Source: Hyposmocoma kahamanoa (Eukaryota; Arthropoda; Insecta; Lepidoptera; Cosmopterigidae). From it: 64,000 bases of DNA. Position numbers and translations under genes: made by a program. The DNA is taken from contig NW_020654422.1 in NCBI RefSeq assembly GCF_003589595.1, forward strand, positions 17,395,338 to 17,459,337. Direction: 5' to 3'. This document shows positions 1 through 12,535 of this stretch, piece by piece (position 1 is the first letter of the stretch; each line of letters opens with the position of its first letter). The notes under the pieces were generated by a model. The model searched no databases. It was not told the DNA's origin and was given only the letters and a program-made list of their open reading frames with translations.

Positions 1-101
1 ATGCAACAGCATCTTGGCCAGCCCCTTGTCTAAGAAGGCCAGGATGTTGTATAACGTTGTGAAATTAGCAATATCTAGATTGTAATACGTCAGTATCGCC
101 C
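1..101 (-). CDS. possible internal exon cut by the window edge, identity unknown
   Basis: On the minus strand the sequence is open in one frame up to the window edge. The last sixteen codons read NILAFLDKGLAKMLLH and use mainly C/G-ending codons (ctg, gcc, ttc, gac, aag), unlike the AT-rich surroundings, which suggests real coding. The peptide is hydrophobic and could include a membrane segment. Two acceptor AGs fit the same phase, one giving an exon from 101 and one from 74; a third at 118 lies inside a dispersed repeat (104-155) and is less likely. I do not recognise the protein. Orientation matches the TMTC exon at 23.6 kb, but the TMTC donor is phase 0 and this exon needs a split codon, so the two cannot be consecutive exons. 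It could be a later exon of that gene or a different gene. Confidence is limited by length. Confidence 0.35.
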
Positions 102-103
102 CT

Positions 104-155
104 ATGAGGGTGACATATCTATAAAGATAAAACCCTCTTTAAAAAATAAGGGGAA
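104..155. repeat. dispersed repeat fragment, copy 1
   Basis: This stretch shares tatgagggtgac and, a few bases on, a near match to aaaaccctctttaaa with the stretch at 15684-15735, in the same order and orientation. It is probably the tail of an interspersed retroelement. It abuts the acceptor region of the candidate edge exon. Confidence 0.5.
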
Positions 156-3100
156 AAATGTAGTAGCTTACTGCTTTAAATCAGAATTTTGATGTGTATC
201 TTTTGGAACATTTTTCTGAAATATTAACCTTACAATAACAGTAAAGCACCAAGCAGCACAGAATAGTTTTGAAGTTGGAAATTTTTAACTATGAATTTCT
301 TACTGAAGTATCCTCGACGAGACGCTGGTCTCTTTGTAATATGATATCTCGATTATACCAAGTTCTTGTGTTTGAAACTTCGCAGACTAAGGAAATTAAT
401 AGCAGGACTCTGTACAACGACTAGACTTTATCGCTCAGTCAGAAACAGCTGACACTCAACAAGCACATAACTTTCTACAGCAAATGCAATTTCTATTTCT
501 CAAAGGCGGGGCGACCAGGCGTAGGGGCGGCTGCCGGTTAAACACAGGTAGTCACTCAAGAAGATACTGCTTAGTTACAAATTTCTTAAGTTGGATTAGA
601 GTTAGAGTGCAAAGACGAAAAATTATTACTAAATATTACTAGGTATGAACATAAATAATCATCTTTATTGTACGTTAGTTCACTGGATTTTCATTTTAAT
701 CAAACGGTTGTACAGGCTTTGTTAATGAATCTTGCTTGCAATATTACAAATGTATAATATAATATTGTAGTTCAAAGCCAGAGCAAGCTTTTGTCTGGTT
801 TTAGTTGCAACATTGTTGTTCGCGAGGAGGCTCCTAGACGAGCGCTCTGTGACTTCGCTCTGAGACCACAACAAACACATTTGGGCGATTCCGTTCAGAG
901 TCGGGCGATAAACTTTGTTGACAATGACTGATGCGGCCAGCGCCTCTGCAGGGGAACGCTCCAGATTCAACTCGAGAGTTTGAGATTAGTCGATAGTGTT
1001 TAATGTGGAGATTGAGAGGTAGGGAATTGAGAAGTCTCCTGCGAGCATTTCTCATTGTTGTCTGAAAAGTGTTGTTGCGACTTGATCGGTTTTTTATTCC
1101 TACATATTCTTGAGCTATTCTAGTGGAGCAATAGTGGCTCGATTTAGTAGACACTTCTACGATCTTATTATTGTCAAAATTGTCTCAGATTCAACTAAAA
1201 CTAAACAGCGATTCATTGAAAGTTACCAAATAACATTAAGAGCTCTGTTTACAGCTCCATAGAATATTATGGATTTGAAAGTAAATAACAATATCCTTTG
1301 AATCTGAAACAACCGAGCCCGAGTGACAAGGAGAAATGTGCAATTTCGGACTGCGGCACTGAAAAGGACCAAAGTTTCCCCTTTCACTGTATTGTAACTC
1401 AATTTTGGGACAGTGACACATAATTTCTGGGAATAGAAAAGGAAATTTTTGAACATTTTCAAGGGACGACAGATGTCACCAAAATCCTGAATGATGAATA
1501 AGTACATACCTGAAACAAAAAAGAATATAATTAATATTTATCAATACTAGTAAAACTATGTCAACAGACAACACTTAACAGCAAAGATATTACGAATTAC
1601 ATATGAAAGTATTATTTAAAAAAAAATTCAACAATGCAATTTTCCAAACATTAATTCTGATGGCTTGCATTAATTCCAAGGCAAAATGTTTCCATCAGAG
1701 CGAAATTTCGCTCAAAACGTTAGGGAGGCAGAGTAAACTTGCTTGGCACAGCGCCTTGGCTCTGCTGCCTGTTTTATTGTGAGTCGGCGCCAACAACCGA
1801 GAGATTTAGCCCGTCTGTAATGGCGGGCCTCGTTTAAATCTACGGATTCAGCGGCTGGATAATGTTTTGGATATTAATGAGTGAATCGTGGTGGTGATTA
1901 TGGAAGCATTCGTACTGGCAACAGTAGGTTATAAACGGTTCTTGAGAACATTTAATTCCATGTGATTAGAGAACCTCGATGTCGTACAATCAATAAGGTA
2001 AGACGTACAAACTTTAAATCGACGACCCCAGTCGTCTCTCCCCGACATTGACTCCACTGCACGAGTCTGCACGGACCCTTCAATATAGTATATTTATGTT
2101 TGTGTGCGATATACGGAGTACGAAAAAAAATTTCTTAAAACGTGTGTGCTATTAAAACAATTCTGAGACCTTATCCTAATAGGATCAGTGTGATAAAACC
2201 TTTAACATCGCAATCGTTTTATTTGCTCGTCACACCCTAAATTAAAGCAAACAGACACCCGCAATAACTGCATACAATACAGAAAAGCTAACATTGGGCC
2301 GTGATTGAACGAACAGTGGAAATATTTGAACAAGCTTTTCAGGTCGGCGACGCATTTGCGAATATTGTGCAATGCGTTCGGTGAATCCTGGGGACAAAGC
2401 GGTTTAAAAATTGAATATTTTAAAGGAAAACGTGACAAAGCGGAAACAGAAAATTATAGCAAGTATCAATGTATTTCCGCCTTTGGCACTTGGTATCTCC
2501 TATGATACCGAAAGTTTTAGGTATTAGGTAATGCCAAGACCTACTAATCCAACTTAAACATCGAGTATTACACTCCTACACATCACACGTGATATTCTCT
2601 TAATAAATAAATTTAGTTTTCACCACACATATCTGTGAACTGAAGAACCTTTGAAGGCTCTGATTAGAGCGAACAATTAAACAAGCTTCATGAAATTAAA
2701 AATATTTTACAAGCCTGTTATTTTTCCTTCTTTTGAGTTTAGTGGGTTGTATTCACCTTTGTTTCTTGATAAATTCGTAAATTTCACTTCAGTGGACACA
2801 AAATATCAGCTGAAGAGATACATTTACATCGTTCCGAGTACCAACAAGTATGTTGTGTACAGAATTAGTTTTTCAATTGTGTTTTGTATGTACAGAAGAT
2901 ACATCTACTAGGTACACCTTTTTATTTTTTATTTTCACACTTTGGTATACCTACTCACATCTCATGAACACTAAATACACACTTCACGTGTTCTTATTTT
3001 CATTTTGCAGTTGATGCACCGTATCGTGCTGCCCCAAAGGCGATAGCTGAAACCCAGTGCCTTGCTTTTTGGCAAAATTCGCACTGAGCTAGGATTTGGC

Positions 3101-5226
3101 TTGCTCCAGCACACGCAAGTTACTGTTATCTCATTAGCTAAATATAAGGTGTTTGCAGTAGCGAGGCGTCCATATACTCAATTGCCACCGGCTTGCCTAA
3201 AATTTTCTGCGTATTACGAAAAAAATGTACTAGACAGCGCGCATACCCCACCACTTTAAAAAAATTGTATTCAATAATAAACGCGTAATAACCTGTCCCG
3301 ATGGACCCTATTTCAACCAATGAAAGCATGCAGCGCGAGGCAAGACCCGCCGTTCTGCGTCTTCTATTTCATTTACGAAATCTACGCGGTCCCATCAAAA
3401 TATACGCACACATTCGCAAAAAAGCATACATTGAAGAAATTGCGGCCTACAAGCCGGAATAAATCGGTTTATAGTCGAACAGGGTTCACGTAAATTTAAA
3501 CCTTATTCCAACCAATTATAGTTTATTGTTTTAAATCGCTTTGTTTCAATGTCAGAATCATTGCCAGAGAGAAAAATTTCTTAAAATAATGTAATAAAAT
3601 TATTTTAAAATAACAAATTAATACAAATGGTTAATTTGTGTTTTGTAAATCTTCTCTATCATATCTGTTAATTAGGGTTTGGGGTTGTTGGGACTACGTA
3701 AAGAACGTAGAAGGCACAGTGACATATATCTAGATAAGATGCCACAATTTTTGTACCCACTAGGACGTCACAAGAACTATTTAGTGATGGGAAACCTCCT
3801 TCGCTCTAAATCGAATGATTGAAACGAATACGCGTAAATACGGCTACTCCGTTCAATTAATCGATTCTAAATAGCATAATTTTGTTCAACTATTTGTTGA
3901 TTACAGGTAGTCGTAATATGAATATAGTAGAAAAATACTAGAATAAGATAGTTAAATCCTATTTTACTTGTTTTTAAAAATGTTGATTACTTAAAAAAAT
4001 ATTACTTTAATTTTTAATCGACTTCAAATATTAAAATTATTGTCCTTCCAATAAAATGAGCTTATTATATAACATATTTTTGCAATAGAAGATCTTATCG
4101 ATTAACTTAAATAATGAAAACACACGTCAATATATGAACTTGCGACTGCCTTAATTAATTTTACTTGATGGTTTTCTGTTGGCAATTGATCAAATTGATG
4201 AATGGCACGACAACTGAAAATGTTACTGCTGACAAAATATGGTAAAATCTTATTAATCAGAAGACGTTTGCTTAATGACGGCCTCGTCTGAAATTTTTGT
4301 GATTTGTTTCTCGGATTTCTAACTCTGCTACTCTGCATATTTGGATAGCATCTTAGGTGGGATAAACTAGACCACCTTTGTCCTTGAAAGCAATGAACTC
4401 ATACATATGATCAGTTCCAGGTTTTTGTAAAGATAGCGCACTGTATATTCTTCGCATTTTATATTTTTTGTATTACTCGTACTCCATATCCGGCGATGTA
4501 CGTAATTATTTACTCACTATATTCGGATATTCGAGGCAACGTACTGCAAAAATTATAGAAATTACAGACACTACTGATAATAGATACTACAAAACTGAAA
4601 AAAAAAGAAGCGTTACTAAACGTTATAAAAAAAAAGTTATAGAATATTTTTATAATATTGCTAAGGTCATAATAATTTTCGTCCGTTTGTTTTCAAAACC
4701 GATCAGAATCAAGAACTATGTTGCCTAACGTATACATTACTAAATGTTAAATTTGGCCAAAAAATGTACAAGCGGCCGTACCACGAAACTGAATGCATTA
4801 TACAAAAGTGCGTTCGTTCGATGTTCATGGCGTATTAACAAAGGATCACAAATATATCGCGCCAAATAAAAGCCGAAATGTATTACAAACATAAGGCATA
4901 CACTCGGTTGCCACTCTGTTGCATATTTGTTTTCTCGAAATTCATACAAAATCAAAATAATTGTTTTTAAAATAAATTATGCATCTTCCGATTACAAAAT
5001 CACTTGCCCGTGGAAGGAAACGTCTTTGTTTACTCGTTTACCCACAGTTATGGTGCTTTTACAGTTTATATGTATTTATATTATGCATTTTTCGCGCTTT
5101 CGACGGGTGTTTATCTACGATAACGGTCGAGCGCATTCTGAAATGTAGCAGCAGCGGCAACTAAGTGTATTTCATTTATATTGGGCACGCGAAGTACGTA
5201 CACTTGCGGCGTCTATCTAGATATAT
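156..5226. other. unique AT-rich DNA, no gene seen
   Basis: No coding exon was recognised on either strand. Short open frames here (around 722-1154, 2202-2505, 4468-4728) have no recognisable domain or coding-like codon bias. Somewhat GC-richer patches lie at about 790-970 and 1690-1860. They could be regulatory DNA, but the sequence alone does not show it. If the TMTC gene extends this far, this is intron. Confidence 0.4.
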
Positions 5227-5336
5227 GGGCGCGTTCAAATTAGCCTCTGTTAGCCGCGCTGCAGCCGCGCGGCGGTGGCGCTGCTGAAGTGCGACCAAAT
5301 TTTAAGTGATGTTTTATCTTTCGACTCAGTTACACG

Positions 5337-5441
5337 ATGGATTCTGACGAAGAAACGTTACTTTCACTTATTTTGTTAAAACTGAAGAAAAAAATTTTAA
5401 AAAGAATACCAGAACGTATTAATATAATCGACAACATATAA
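5337..5441 (+). pseudogene. Harbinger transposase N-terminal stub
   Basis: The frame starts ATG at 5337 and reads MDSDEETLLSLILLKLKKK, then runs about fifteen more codons to a stop at 5439-5441. A Met-Asp-Ser start followed by acidic residues, then leucines, then basic residues, is typical of the beginning of PIF/Harbinger (HARBI1-like) nucleases. The DDE nuclease domain is absent: the frame ends where the nested foldback element begins, and no continuation was found after 6280. Only 34 of the several hundred residues usual for the family remain, so no activity is expected. Confidence 0.5.
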
Positions 5442-6279
5442 TCGACATTGTTGATTGACAACGACAATTATGGACGTTTTCGAGTGGTCTGGGAGTTCTT
5501 ATTGAGAATGTGACATTAATTTCTAAATCCAAGATAGTTGCCAAGAATTTTCAAAAATTTATTTTTGGTAATCCTTACAGGAATCGTATTTATATCTGAA
5601 TACATGAAGGTTAACACGACTTTTCTAAATGCAAGATAGCGGGCACGATTTCTCAAAAATGGCAAGTTGGTTATCATTTTTGAGATATTTGTAAATCCAA
5701 GATGGCGGACACGATTTTTCAAAAAAATATAATATGTTTATCCTTTTCGAGGTATTTGGGGATGCGTGTCCGCCATCTTCGATTTAGAAATGAGTGCCAT
5801 ATTCGTAATGAGCATCCCCAAATACCTTGAAAACGATACCCAACTTGCCATTATTCGAAAAATCGTGCCCGCCATCTTGGATTTAGAAATGAGTGCCATA
5901 TACGTAATGAGCTTCCCCAAATGTCTCGAAAAGCATACCCATATTGCATGTTTTTGATAAATCTAGTCCGCAATCTTGGATTTACAAATAAGTGCTATAT
6001 TCGTAATGAGCACCCTTAAATATGTCGAAAACTATACCCAACTTGCCATTATTTGAGAAATCGTGCCCGCCATCTTGCATTTAGAAATGCGAAAATCGTG
6101 TCAGCCATCATGTATTCAGCATCATTATATAAATGCCATTTCCATAGGGATTACCAAAAATAAATTTTTGAAAATTCTTGGCAACCATCTTGGATTTACA
6201 AATTAATGTCACATTCTCAATGAGCACTCCCAAACAACTCGAAACGTCTATAATTCTCGTTGTTGATCGACAATGTCGT
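5441..6279. repeat. nested foldback element with 99-bp tandem repeats
   Basis: The two ends are inverted copies of each other over about 90 bp: 5441-5535 matches the reverse complement of 6185-6279, both including tgagaatgtgacattaat. Between them is a tandem array with a period of about 99 bp. The motif gccatcttggattta recurs near 5771, 5871, 5970 and 6068, each time followed by (c)atattcgtaatgagca. The left arm carries the same material inverted. It interrupts the Harbinger copy and is therefore younger than it. The open frames at 5738-5957 on both strands are translations of these repeats, not genes. Confidence 0.75.
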
Positions 6280-6564
6280 AGGCACCTTTAGAATCCGTTC
6301 GTTACCTTTATTTTGTCAAAATAATCAAAATGAATACTACCATTAAATAGTTACAATTTTCGTAAAATATTTACGAAAAATATTTGTAAATACTTTTCGT
6401 CTTGTTTATGGGTTTATAAGGGATTTTTACGTTTGTTTAACACTATTCTTCACACTTGTATTCAGAACCAAAAGAGAGAGAGAACCAACTATATACAGTT
6501 AGGGGTGTCAGAGTTCTTGGGGCACACACTTCACGTATAGATATTAAAAATTACTCACAACCTG

Positions 6565-6732
6565 CTATGTTTTTTCATTTGTAGTTTTAGTTTCAAAATT
6601 GTCAATAAATTTTAGACGAATTTCCCATGCCTTTTTTTCCAGTCGATTAGAATAACTGGCGGAACTGATATCCCATATTGCAAGGTGTTGTTCTGCATTA
6701 TCTATAAATTCTTCAACTCGATTTTCGTCCAT
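6565..6732 (-). pseudogene. truncated MADF-domain protein of the Harbinger element
   Basis: From ATG at 6732 the minus strand encodes 55 residues ending in a TAG at 6565-6567. It contains AIWDISSASYSNRLEKKAW, the pattern of a MADF domain (W-D, then Y-x-N-R, then a conserved A-W). MADF/Myb-like proteins are the second gene of PIF/Harbinger transposons and help the transposase bind DNA and enter the nucleus. The family protein is much longer, so this copy is an early truncation. The related copy at 42.5-43.0 kb preserves the SASYSNRL segment, which confirms the relationship. Confidence 0.65.
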
Positions 6733-6928
6733 TGTAGTTAATTTGAAAAATTAACACGTACACCTCACTAACCGTGATGCAACCAAGAGTGGCTGCAGCG
6801 CGACTGTCGCACGGCTAACAGCGGTTGCAGCGCTTCTAGAAATTGTATAAAAAGTGACATACGCGCGGCCGTCGCGCGGCTGCAGCGCTGCTGCTGCGCG
6901 GCTAACAGCGGCTAATTTGAACGCGCCC

Positions 6929-9628
6929 TCTGTCTGTGGTAAAAGGTCTGGTAATTCGTAGGTAATTAAAATAGCAACACTTGCCATTCATGAAACTTTA
7001 TTTATCACCAAACTTTCGTATCGCGACTATTTATGCTGCCTATAAAATGTAGTAAATTATTTTAAAAACTATTGTTATTTTATGTATAGAATAAGTTAAC
7101 CAGTGAAATGAAGTGAACTACTATCTTGTGTGCTAATAAATGTTGTGTTTAAATGTAGCCAAGTCGCCTTTTTAACGGGAAAAGAAGTTTTTGTAAAAGT
7201 AAGTGTTTTTTGTTTCTTCAAAAAGTTAGAGCTTCGGCTTTACCAAGGAATATTATCACGCCTCGCTCTGGATCTGGAACACAAATTGTTATTCATTATT
7301 TTGTACTAAGCTTTTACACATATTATACGACATAAATTAGAGAAATAATGTATTTTTCCTCGTCTATTTTCTGCCTTAGCTTTTCATTAAGTTTGAAATA
7401 TGAAGTTAGTTTAGAGGATTTTGTGTTTTTGCTTAAATAAATACAAGCTGAGATTAAATTTTCTAGATCACCTTAATACGAGAAGCTGGTCTTACTTTAT
7501 TAAATCTTATCACAGCTTGATGTGAGGATAAAAAATTTTGCGAGCGCAGAAGAAACGGACCATAAAATATTAAAGAGAATGGAACTATAAAGGCAGGAAA
7601 GTGATTAATAAAAATCTTCAAACAACTAAGTTAACGACTTTGTAACTTCTACTGCAAGAAATAAGCACATCTGTAATTAATGAGTCGGCGGCACTGCTAG
7701 TTATCAGGGAAATGAACAGTATATGAACTTTTCCATCACAAACAACTCTAACTATTACATTTTTTTATTCAGACGTACCGCGATAAGGATGTTGTAATAT
7801 TTAATACTTACGGAAGGAGCCAAAGCCAAATAACTATCTCAGACGCAAACACAAGATGCTCTGCGTCTCAAATTCAGCTGTCACGTCATAAGTCTAAGAT
7901 CCCGTCTACATGGTGAAGCTTCCCTATAAGTAAACTTGAGTAACGCAAGTACATATATTTGAATTCTATGTGTGCGTGTTTGACGGATAGGGGAAAACGG
8001 TACCTCGTACAGGTGGCTTGTAAAGGGATCACAAGGTTACTTGTGATGGACGTCGATCATGTAGAAAAGCCTTTAAGGATGCACTTAAAAGGCTAGAACT
8101 ATTGCTATATGTCACTGGTAGCTCTTTTAATAGCTGTTTTAGAACTTCTCTACATTTATTATTATTTAAAAGTACTAAGGAATCATGAATATCGTAGGGA
8201 TTAATTAATGAGCGGGAGCTGCAATTTATCAGCGAGGAATCTGCATAGTAGACAAACTTTTTCCCCGACAAACGCATTAAAGGACGCGTCCACATCCGAC
8301 GCCCGAAGGCGCGATAAGTTGCGCTGACGTTGATTTATGTCTCCGTTTGTTTGCCGCGGTCCCGTGTAATAATGGGTGCAGTAACTCAGCTGGGCTTCTC
8401 GGATTAATAGCTTAGACTCATGTGCTTTGCCCATGCAAACAGATAAAACTTCGGGGATTTGAAAAAAAATAATTCTCAACTTTACATTATCCTTTGCAAT
8501 CCTCTTAAACATATTAGTAGCTGAATTGATACGAGTATATGGATGTATTTAATGTTTTGTGAGATTTGATAAACCACATGGCTCCAAAATCTTGAAGAGT
8601 GGTTCCACATGAGTACCTACCATAGACCTGTTCCATGCAGTATAATGATAGCCGACTTCTTGTAGCAGATGCCACACCCAGAAGAAGAAAAAGAAAAAGA
8701 AGAAACTTCTCTTGCGTAATGTAAAACAAACTTTACCGTAAAGTTATCAATTATCATAAACGCCTTATTGCAATTCGCACCAAAGTCTTCAAATATGAGA
8801 CATTAAGAAGTCTATTTACGAGTTTGAATCAATATAACCTATTATTGTGTTGTCCTTGCGAGTAGTTTAATGGTTATGTAGTTTATACCGTGTCTGCACA
8901 GACGTCCGGATCCGTATATCCGATTCATCCCGGGACATCCGTTGAGAGCGAGGCTAATGTACGCTACAAATTACTGGGCAGTTATTTGCCTGGTTTTGAC
9001 AAATGCTATATTGTTGTTTAGAAAATTTACTTTCTACTTTATAAGATTTTTTCTTAAATGCTTCTTTTTATTATACTGGCCATTAAAAATGATAAATTGA
9101 GGCTTACAATTTGTACACAATGTAATGGAATTTTGTATGTAACTCAATGCGGCTGCCTCAGAGCAAAACCTAGCAAGGGACAAATTTTTTGAACATTTTG
9201 TTTTTAACGGGATACTATTTTCATAGCAAATACTCACCTAATGGCGGTGACAGCCGGATCATAATACTTTAAAAACCTAGTAAGGCCCACCTAGTCTAGT
9301 TCGTTACCAGTCAAATATCTTTAAAGTCACTTTAACCAATTCAAAATATAGCTAAAAATATACTTTTAAAGTAGTAAAAGTTCCTTACTAGGTATTTGAA
9401 CTGGTAATTACTGGATAGTGGAACTTTACTAATATAGACGTCTTATTAATTTAATTAGTCGAACAAAATCAAATTTTAATCCAAATTTTGTAATACAACA
9501 ACTAAACCAAATACCTAGCAAATGCTTATATTGTATTTTGATTGTGGCTGCTAACGGTAACTTTGCTTACGTATTGTCAACAACACATTAAGCTATATAC
9601 TTTTATTCGAATATTGCCACCAGTGCAA
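6929..9628. other. no gene recognised
   Basis: This is mostly AT-rich DNA. A moderately GC-rich stretch at about 8270-8430 carries two overlapping minus-strand open frames (8029-8295 and 8201-8512) without a recognisable domain. A short (aagaag)n run lies at 8675-8705. Around 9265-9400 the words aacctagtaagg and ccttactaggt form a loose inverted pair. Nothing else can be supported. Confidence 0.35.
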
Positions 9629-10191
9629 CGGAATAAGGACCCCGATTCAGAACTCTACGATATTTTAACCGAATCATGTGATTGGATATCGTTCTCGATC
9701 GTTATCGTTCAGAACACATTCGAGTTAGACGTTCGATTCGGATACGATATCGTTATCCAGCAGCCTTTACGAAGTTAGTCGGTGAAATAGATTATAAGAA
9801 AAATGAAAATCCTTTTATATAATTTTTTAAGATTTTAATGGCCTAAAATGGAACGCATTAAGTCTTGCATTAAAATAAATTAATACAATGGAACAAAATC
9901 CATACTTTATTTAAAATAATAAGAGATTTCCATTTACGATCTTGCTTTGTAAACAATAGGACGTTCGGTAACTTAATTCGATAAGTGTGTTCTGAATAAC
10001 GTTTGTAGCCTTTGCCGGTCGAGAAGCTCGAGTCGTACGGGTGTGACGTCATTTCGGACCGGTATCGAATACAACAGTTTGGCGTTCGAATCGGGTGTTG
10101 TGAATAAAAATGAAAATAAATCGTACGATATCAAATTGAATCGGTCGACAACTTAGTTATCGTAAGGTTCTGAATCGACCCCTGATCCGTT
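9629..10191. mobile_element. MITE or foldback element, about 560 bp
   Basis: The left end near 9631 (ccccgattcagaactctacg) is matched by the reverse complement of the right end near 10160-10190, with several mismatches. The similarity runs inward for about 80 bp through a gatatcgt-containing stretch. The interior has several cgatatcgt and ttcgattcgg words and no protein-coding frame. It looks like a non-autonomous inverted-repeat element; target duplication and superfamily could not be assigned. Confidence 0.6.
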
Positions 10192-11454
10192 TAATGTGAA
10201 ACTCGACGTGCTGCCGTCTGTATATAAATATTTAAAGTCAGTAAGGGTATAAAAATGTAATACATAAATAGTGATAATTTTTGTGACACTTATGTATACC
10301 GTACACCTATATACCGTATCCTGGGCGTGTTTTCGGTGCGCGAGAATTCTTCTATGCTCGCACACTGGTCGCGATTGCACGCAGTCATGTGATACTAACA
10401 TTAGTCATAAGATCACCTGTATACTAACCATGTATGTACAAAAAAAAGTCTGAAGTATATTATTATTATATTCGTTGATAGGTACCTCATCTAATACTAT
10501 TACTTTTTTACATTAAAGTTTAAGGGCGACCTTGATTTGTGTTTTTGAGTTATCCTGTAAAATTTCGTCTAAAGCACTTACTAGGTTTTGTTATGAGGTA
10601 GCCGCGTGCAATGCTCTCAGATAAGATCGCAATAATCAATCAGCTCCAAAGGACCAACGATTTCACCACATAATAGTCATTAGCGTTGGGTTGTTTTGCA
10701 TGTATAACCCGGCAAATACTGGGTGGTGTCCATTTAGGTTCACAATGTTTAGTATTAAGATTTACTTTATATTAGTCATAAATAAAGTGATGAAATGAAT
10801 TATTTGATCTTATTGAATGTTATGAGGTTTTACTGCTATGATATTATTTTTTTTTGTGAAATTACTACACTATTTTGTTATAATCATTAACAATACAAAG
10901 GTTGAACATAAAGAAAAAATTCCTTCCAACTTGCGTCTACGGTCCGAGTGTGGCACTAAGATTTAAACCCGGGCGTACGATTCTTTTCAAAATAAAATGT
11001 AGAATTGTTTATTCTGTATCGAAAAACGACATGGTGACATTCGCCCATAAATTTCACTGACATGATTTTAAGTAGGACAATACATGTCGCGTGTTCATTG
11101 GGGATGAGTGTACAGCCCGTGAGTGCAGTGTTGACATCAACTTCATAGCGTGTCGACACACGTGTCTTTTAGGGTTGTCACTAATCTGCAATATTTTGGA
11201 CGGAAAGCTTTATTGAGGATATTGATTCATATAAAATTTTGAGATTTACGTGAGCAAAACGTGGACGAGTTGAGCAAAACTACAATTAATTAAGGAACTT
11301 CTGATATGTTCGGCGTTGTTTGTATGAATATTATGTATGGAAAGAAAACAAAAAAAAACGGAAGAAAAAATATGGAAGTACCATAAGCCTCACTGTGGCC
11401 AAAACTCACACATTAATAATTTGAAACACTATGAAATCTTTATAATAATAGTAT
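10192..11454. other. no gene recognised
   Basis: AT-rich DNA. The segment at about 10848-10905 (ttgttataatcattaa and flanks) resembles the flanks of the tRNA-like elements at 47.9 kb and 61.9 kb and may be a remnant of the same family. No other structure was seen. Confidence 0.35.
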
Positions 11455-11600
11455 CTAGTTTAAAAAAAGTAACAAATTCTGGACTATTAACATAATTTAA
11501 ACCTTACCCTGTTGGCATATCGTTGAAAGTTCACCTATTATTGCAAATTAGGTGTTTTTCTTTTATACTGCAATTTCAATCAACGTACTGCCATCTAGCG
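11455..11600. repeat. dispersed repeat G, copy 1
   Basis: This segment shares aatttaaac(c/t)ttaccct followed by tggcatatcgttg with 43280-43445, in the same orientation and order. It ends near ctgccatctagcgg. The overlapping minus-strand frame (11576-11890) is not considered a gene. Confidence 0.55.
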
Positions 11601-12466
11601 GTCAATAGCTGAACGGCGGCGAATTCGAGACGTTTACTTAGTTCTCTAGAAAAGAAGCGACCATATTGCAGCGGCATAAGGTTTACTTTCATTTCTTGTA
11701 ACAAAAAATGTATTCCGATAAAACAGAAAATTGAAAATTTATTAAAATAAAACAAAATAAGGTGTTTTAGGTAGTAACACGGAGTGGCTTTCGTCGTTCG
11801 TTCATAGTACAACTTCGCAATTGGGAAGCAGGTAGCCGGTGTGGTTGCCAGGTTCATTATTATTATTAAAAATACTCGCATGACCAACATTATGTGTCTA
11901 TTCGCAACATTGACGATTCAAAAGGTTATCTACATTATATTTTTAAGGACTTTTTAAGTTCAAAATCTATTCGTTTTGATGAAAGTTTAAAACAAATGCT
12001 AGGTTTCAAGAGTCATTGTTGTTTCAGCGGCCTTCAACGTAATTCAACCACTGGCGTGTTTATAGAAGAAATATATTAATTTTTTATACACAAAAAACCA
12101 TTTACTACTGGTGGCGCGGTCGCATTAGGGTGTCGGTAAAATACGGCGGACATTTAAAATGCTTCACCCAATTATTTGTCAAATAAATACAAATTATTGT
12201 TGCTGGCAATATTATTTATATTGACAATGCTTATACGACAGATAAGCTGACGAACATGTTAATTACACCTTTGTATATTGTTTAAATTGCAGCTGCGGTA
12301 TTTCGGATGTAAAATGGATGTTTCTCCATTGACAGATCCTTGGTTCAAATATCCGTGGCGGCAGTACCTATGTTATGTAAGATGTAAGTGCTAAGTTATG
12401 CACATTTGTAAATGTTTGCTAATGGTGAACTTTGCGATAAAATCTGCACTTCGGAGATGGTCTACA
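11601..12466. other. no gene recognised
   Basis: A 61-codon plus-strand frame at 11894-12079 shows no known domain and no coding-like codon bias. The remainder is AT-rich and unremarkable. Confidence 0.3.
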
Positions 12467-12531
12467 AGCTCAATGCTCAGGTTGATTAACCCAAAGAACC
12501 GAAAAGGGTTAATCAACCTGAGCATTGGGCT
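12467..12531. repeat. long near-perfect hairpin
   Basis: Positions 12471-12492 are perfectly complementary to 12506-12527 (22 bp) around a 13-base loop. One G-U wobble and three further pairs extend the stem to 26 bp. A transcript would fold to a hairpin of about 65 nt, the size of a microRNA precursor, though the stem is more perfect than usual. It ends four bases before a SINE begins, so it may have arisen with that insertion. Nothing shows that it is transcribed. Confidence 0.7.
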
Positions 12532-12535
12532 GAGC

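Larger units (their letters stand above)
5227..6928. mobile_element. PIF/Harbinger-type DNA transposon, copy 1, degenerate and interrupted
   Basis: The ends are inverted repeats beginning GGGCGCGTTCAAATTAGCC, followed by GC-rich, CTG/GCAGC-rich subterminal sequence on both sides. Two broken ORFs face inward: a transposase-like start at the left and a MADF-like DNA-binding protein start at the right, the usual two-gene arrangement of PIF/Harbinger elements. A second copy with the same ends lies at 42499-43029 and has a clear TAA target duplication, as this superfamily makes. Here the flanking triplets (tat and tct) no longer match. A separate foldback element (5441-6279) sits inside. The subterminal GC-rich block is partly duplicated at the right end (about 6780-6910). 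Confidence 0.75.

Noticed and set aside
722..1154. Overlapping minus-strand frames in a GC-richer patch
   Set aside because: The longer peptides resemble no known family, one frame begins at TTG, and no splice context supports an exon.
5738..5957. Open frames on both strands with a recurring methionine-rich peptide
   Set aside because: They are direct translations of the 99-bp tandem repeats.
8029..8512. Two overlapping minus-strand frames of 88 and 103 codons as a possible host exon
   Set aside because: No recognisable domain, no coding-like codon bias, and they overlap in different frames.
8878..8950. tRNA-like words gtagtttaatggttatg and gtccggatccg
   Set aside because: Spacing and stems are too poor to support a tRNA or SINE call.
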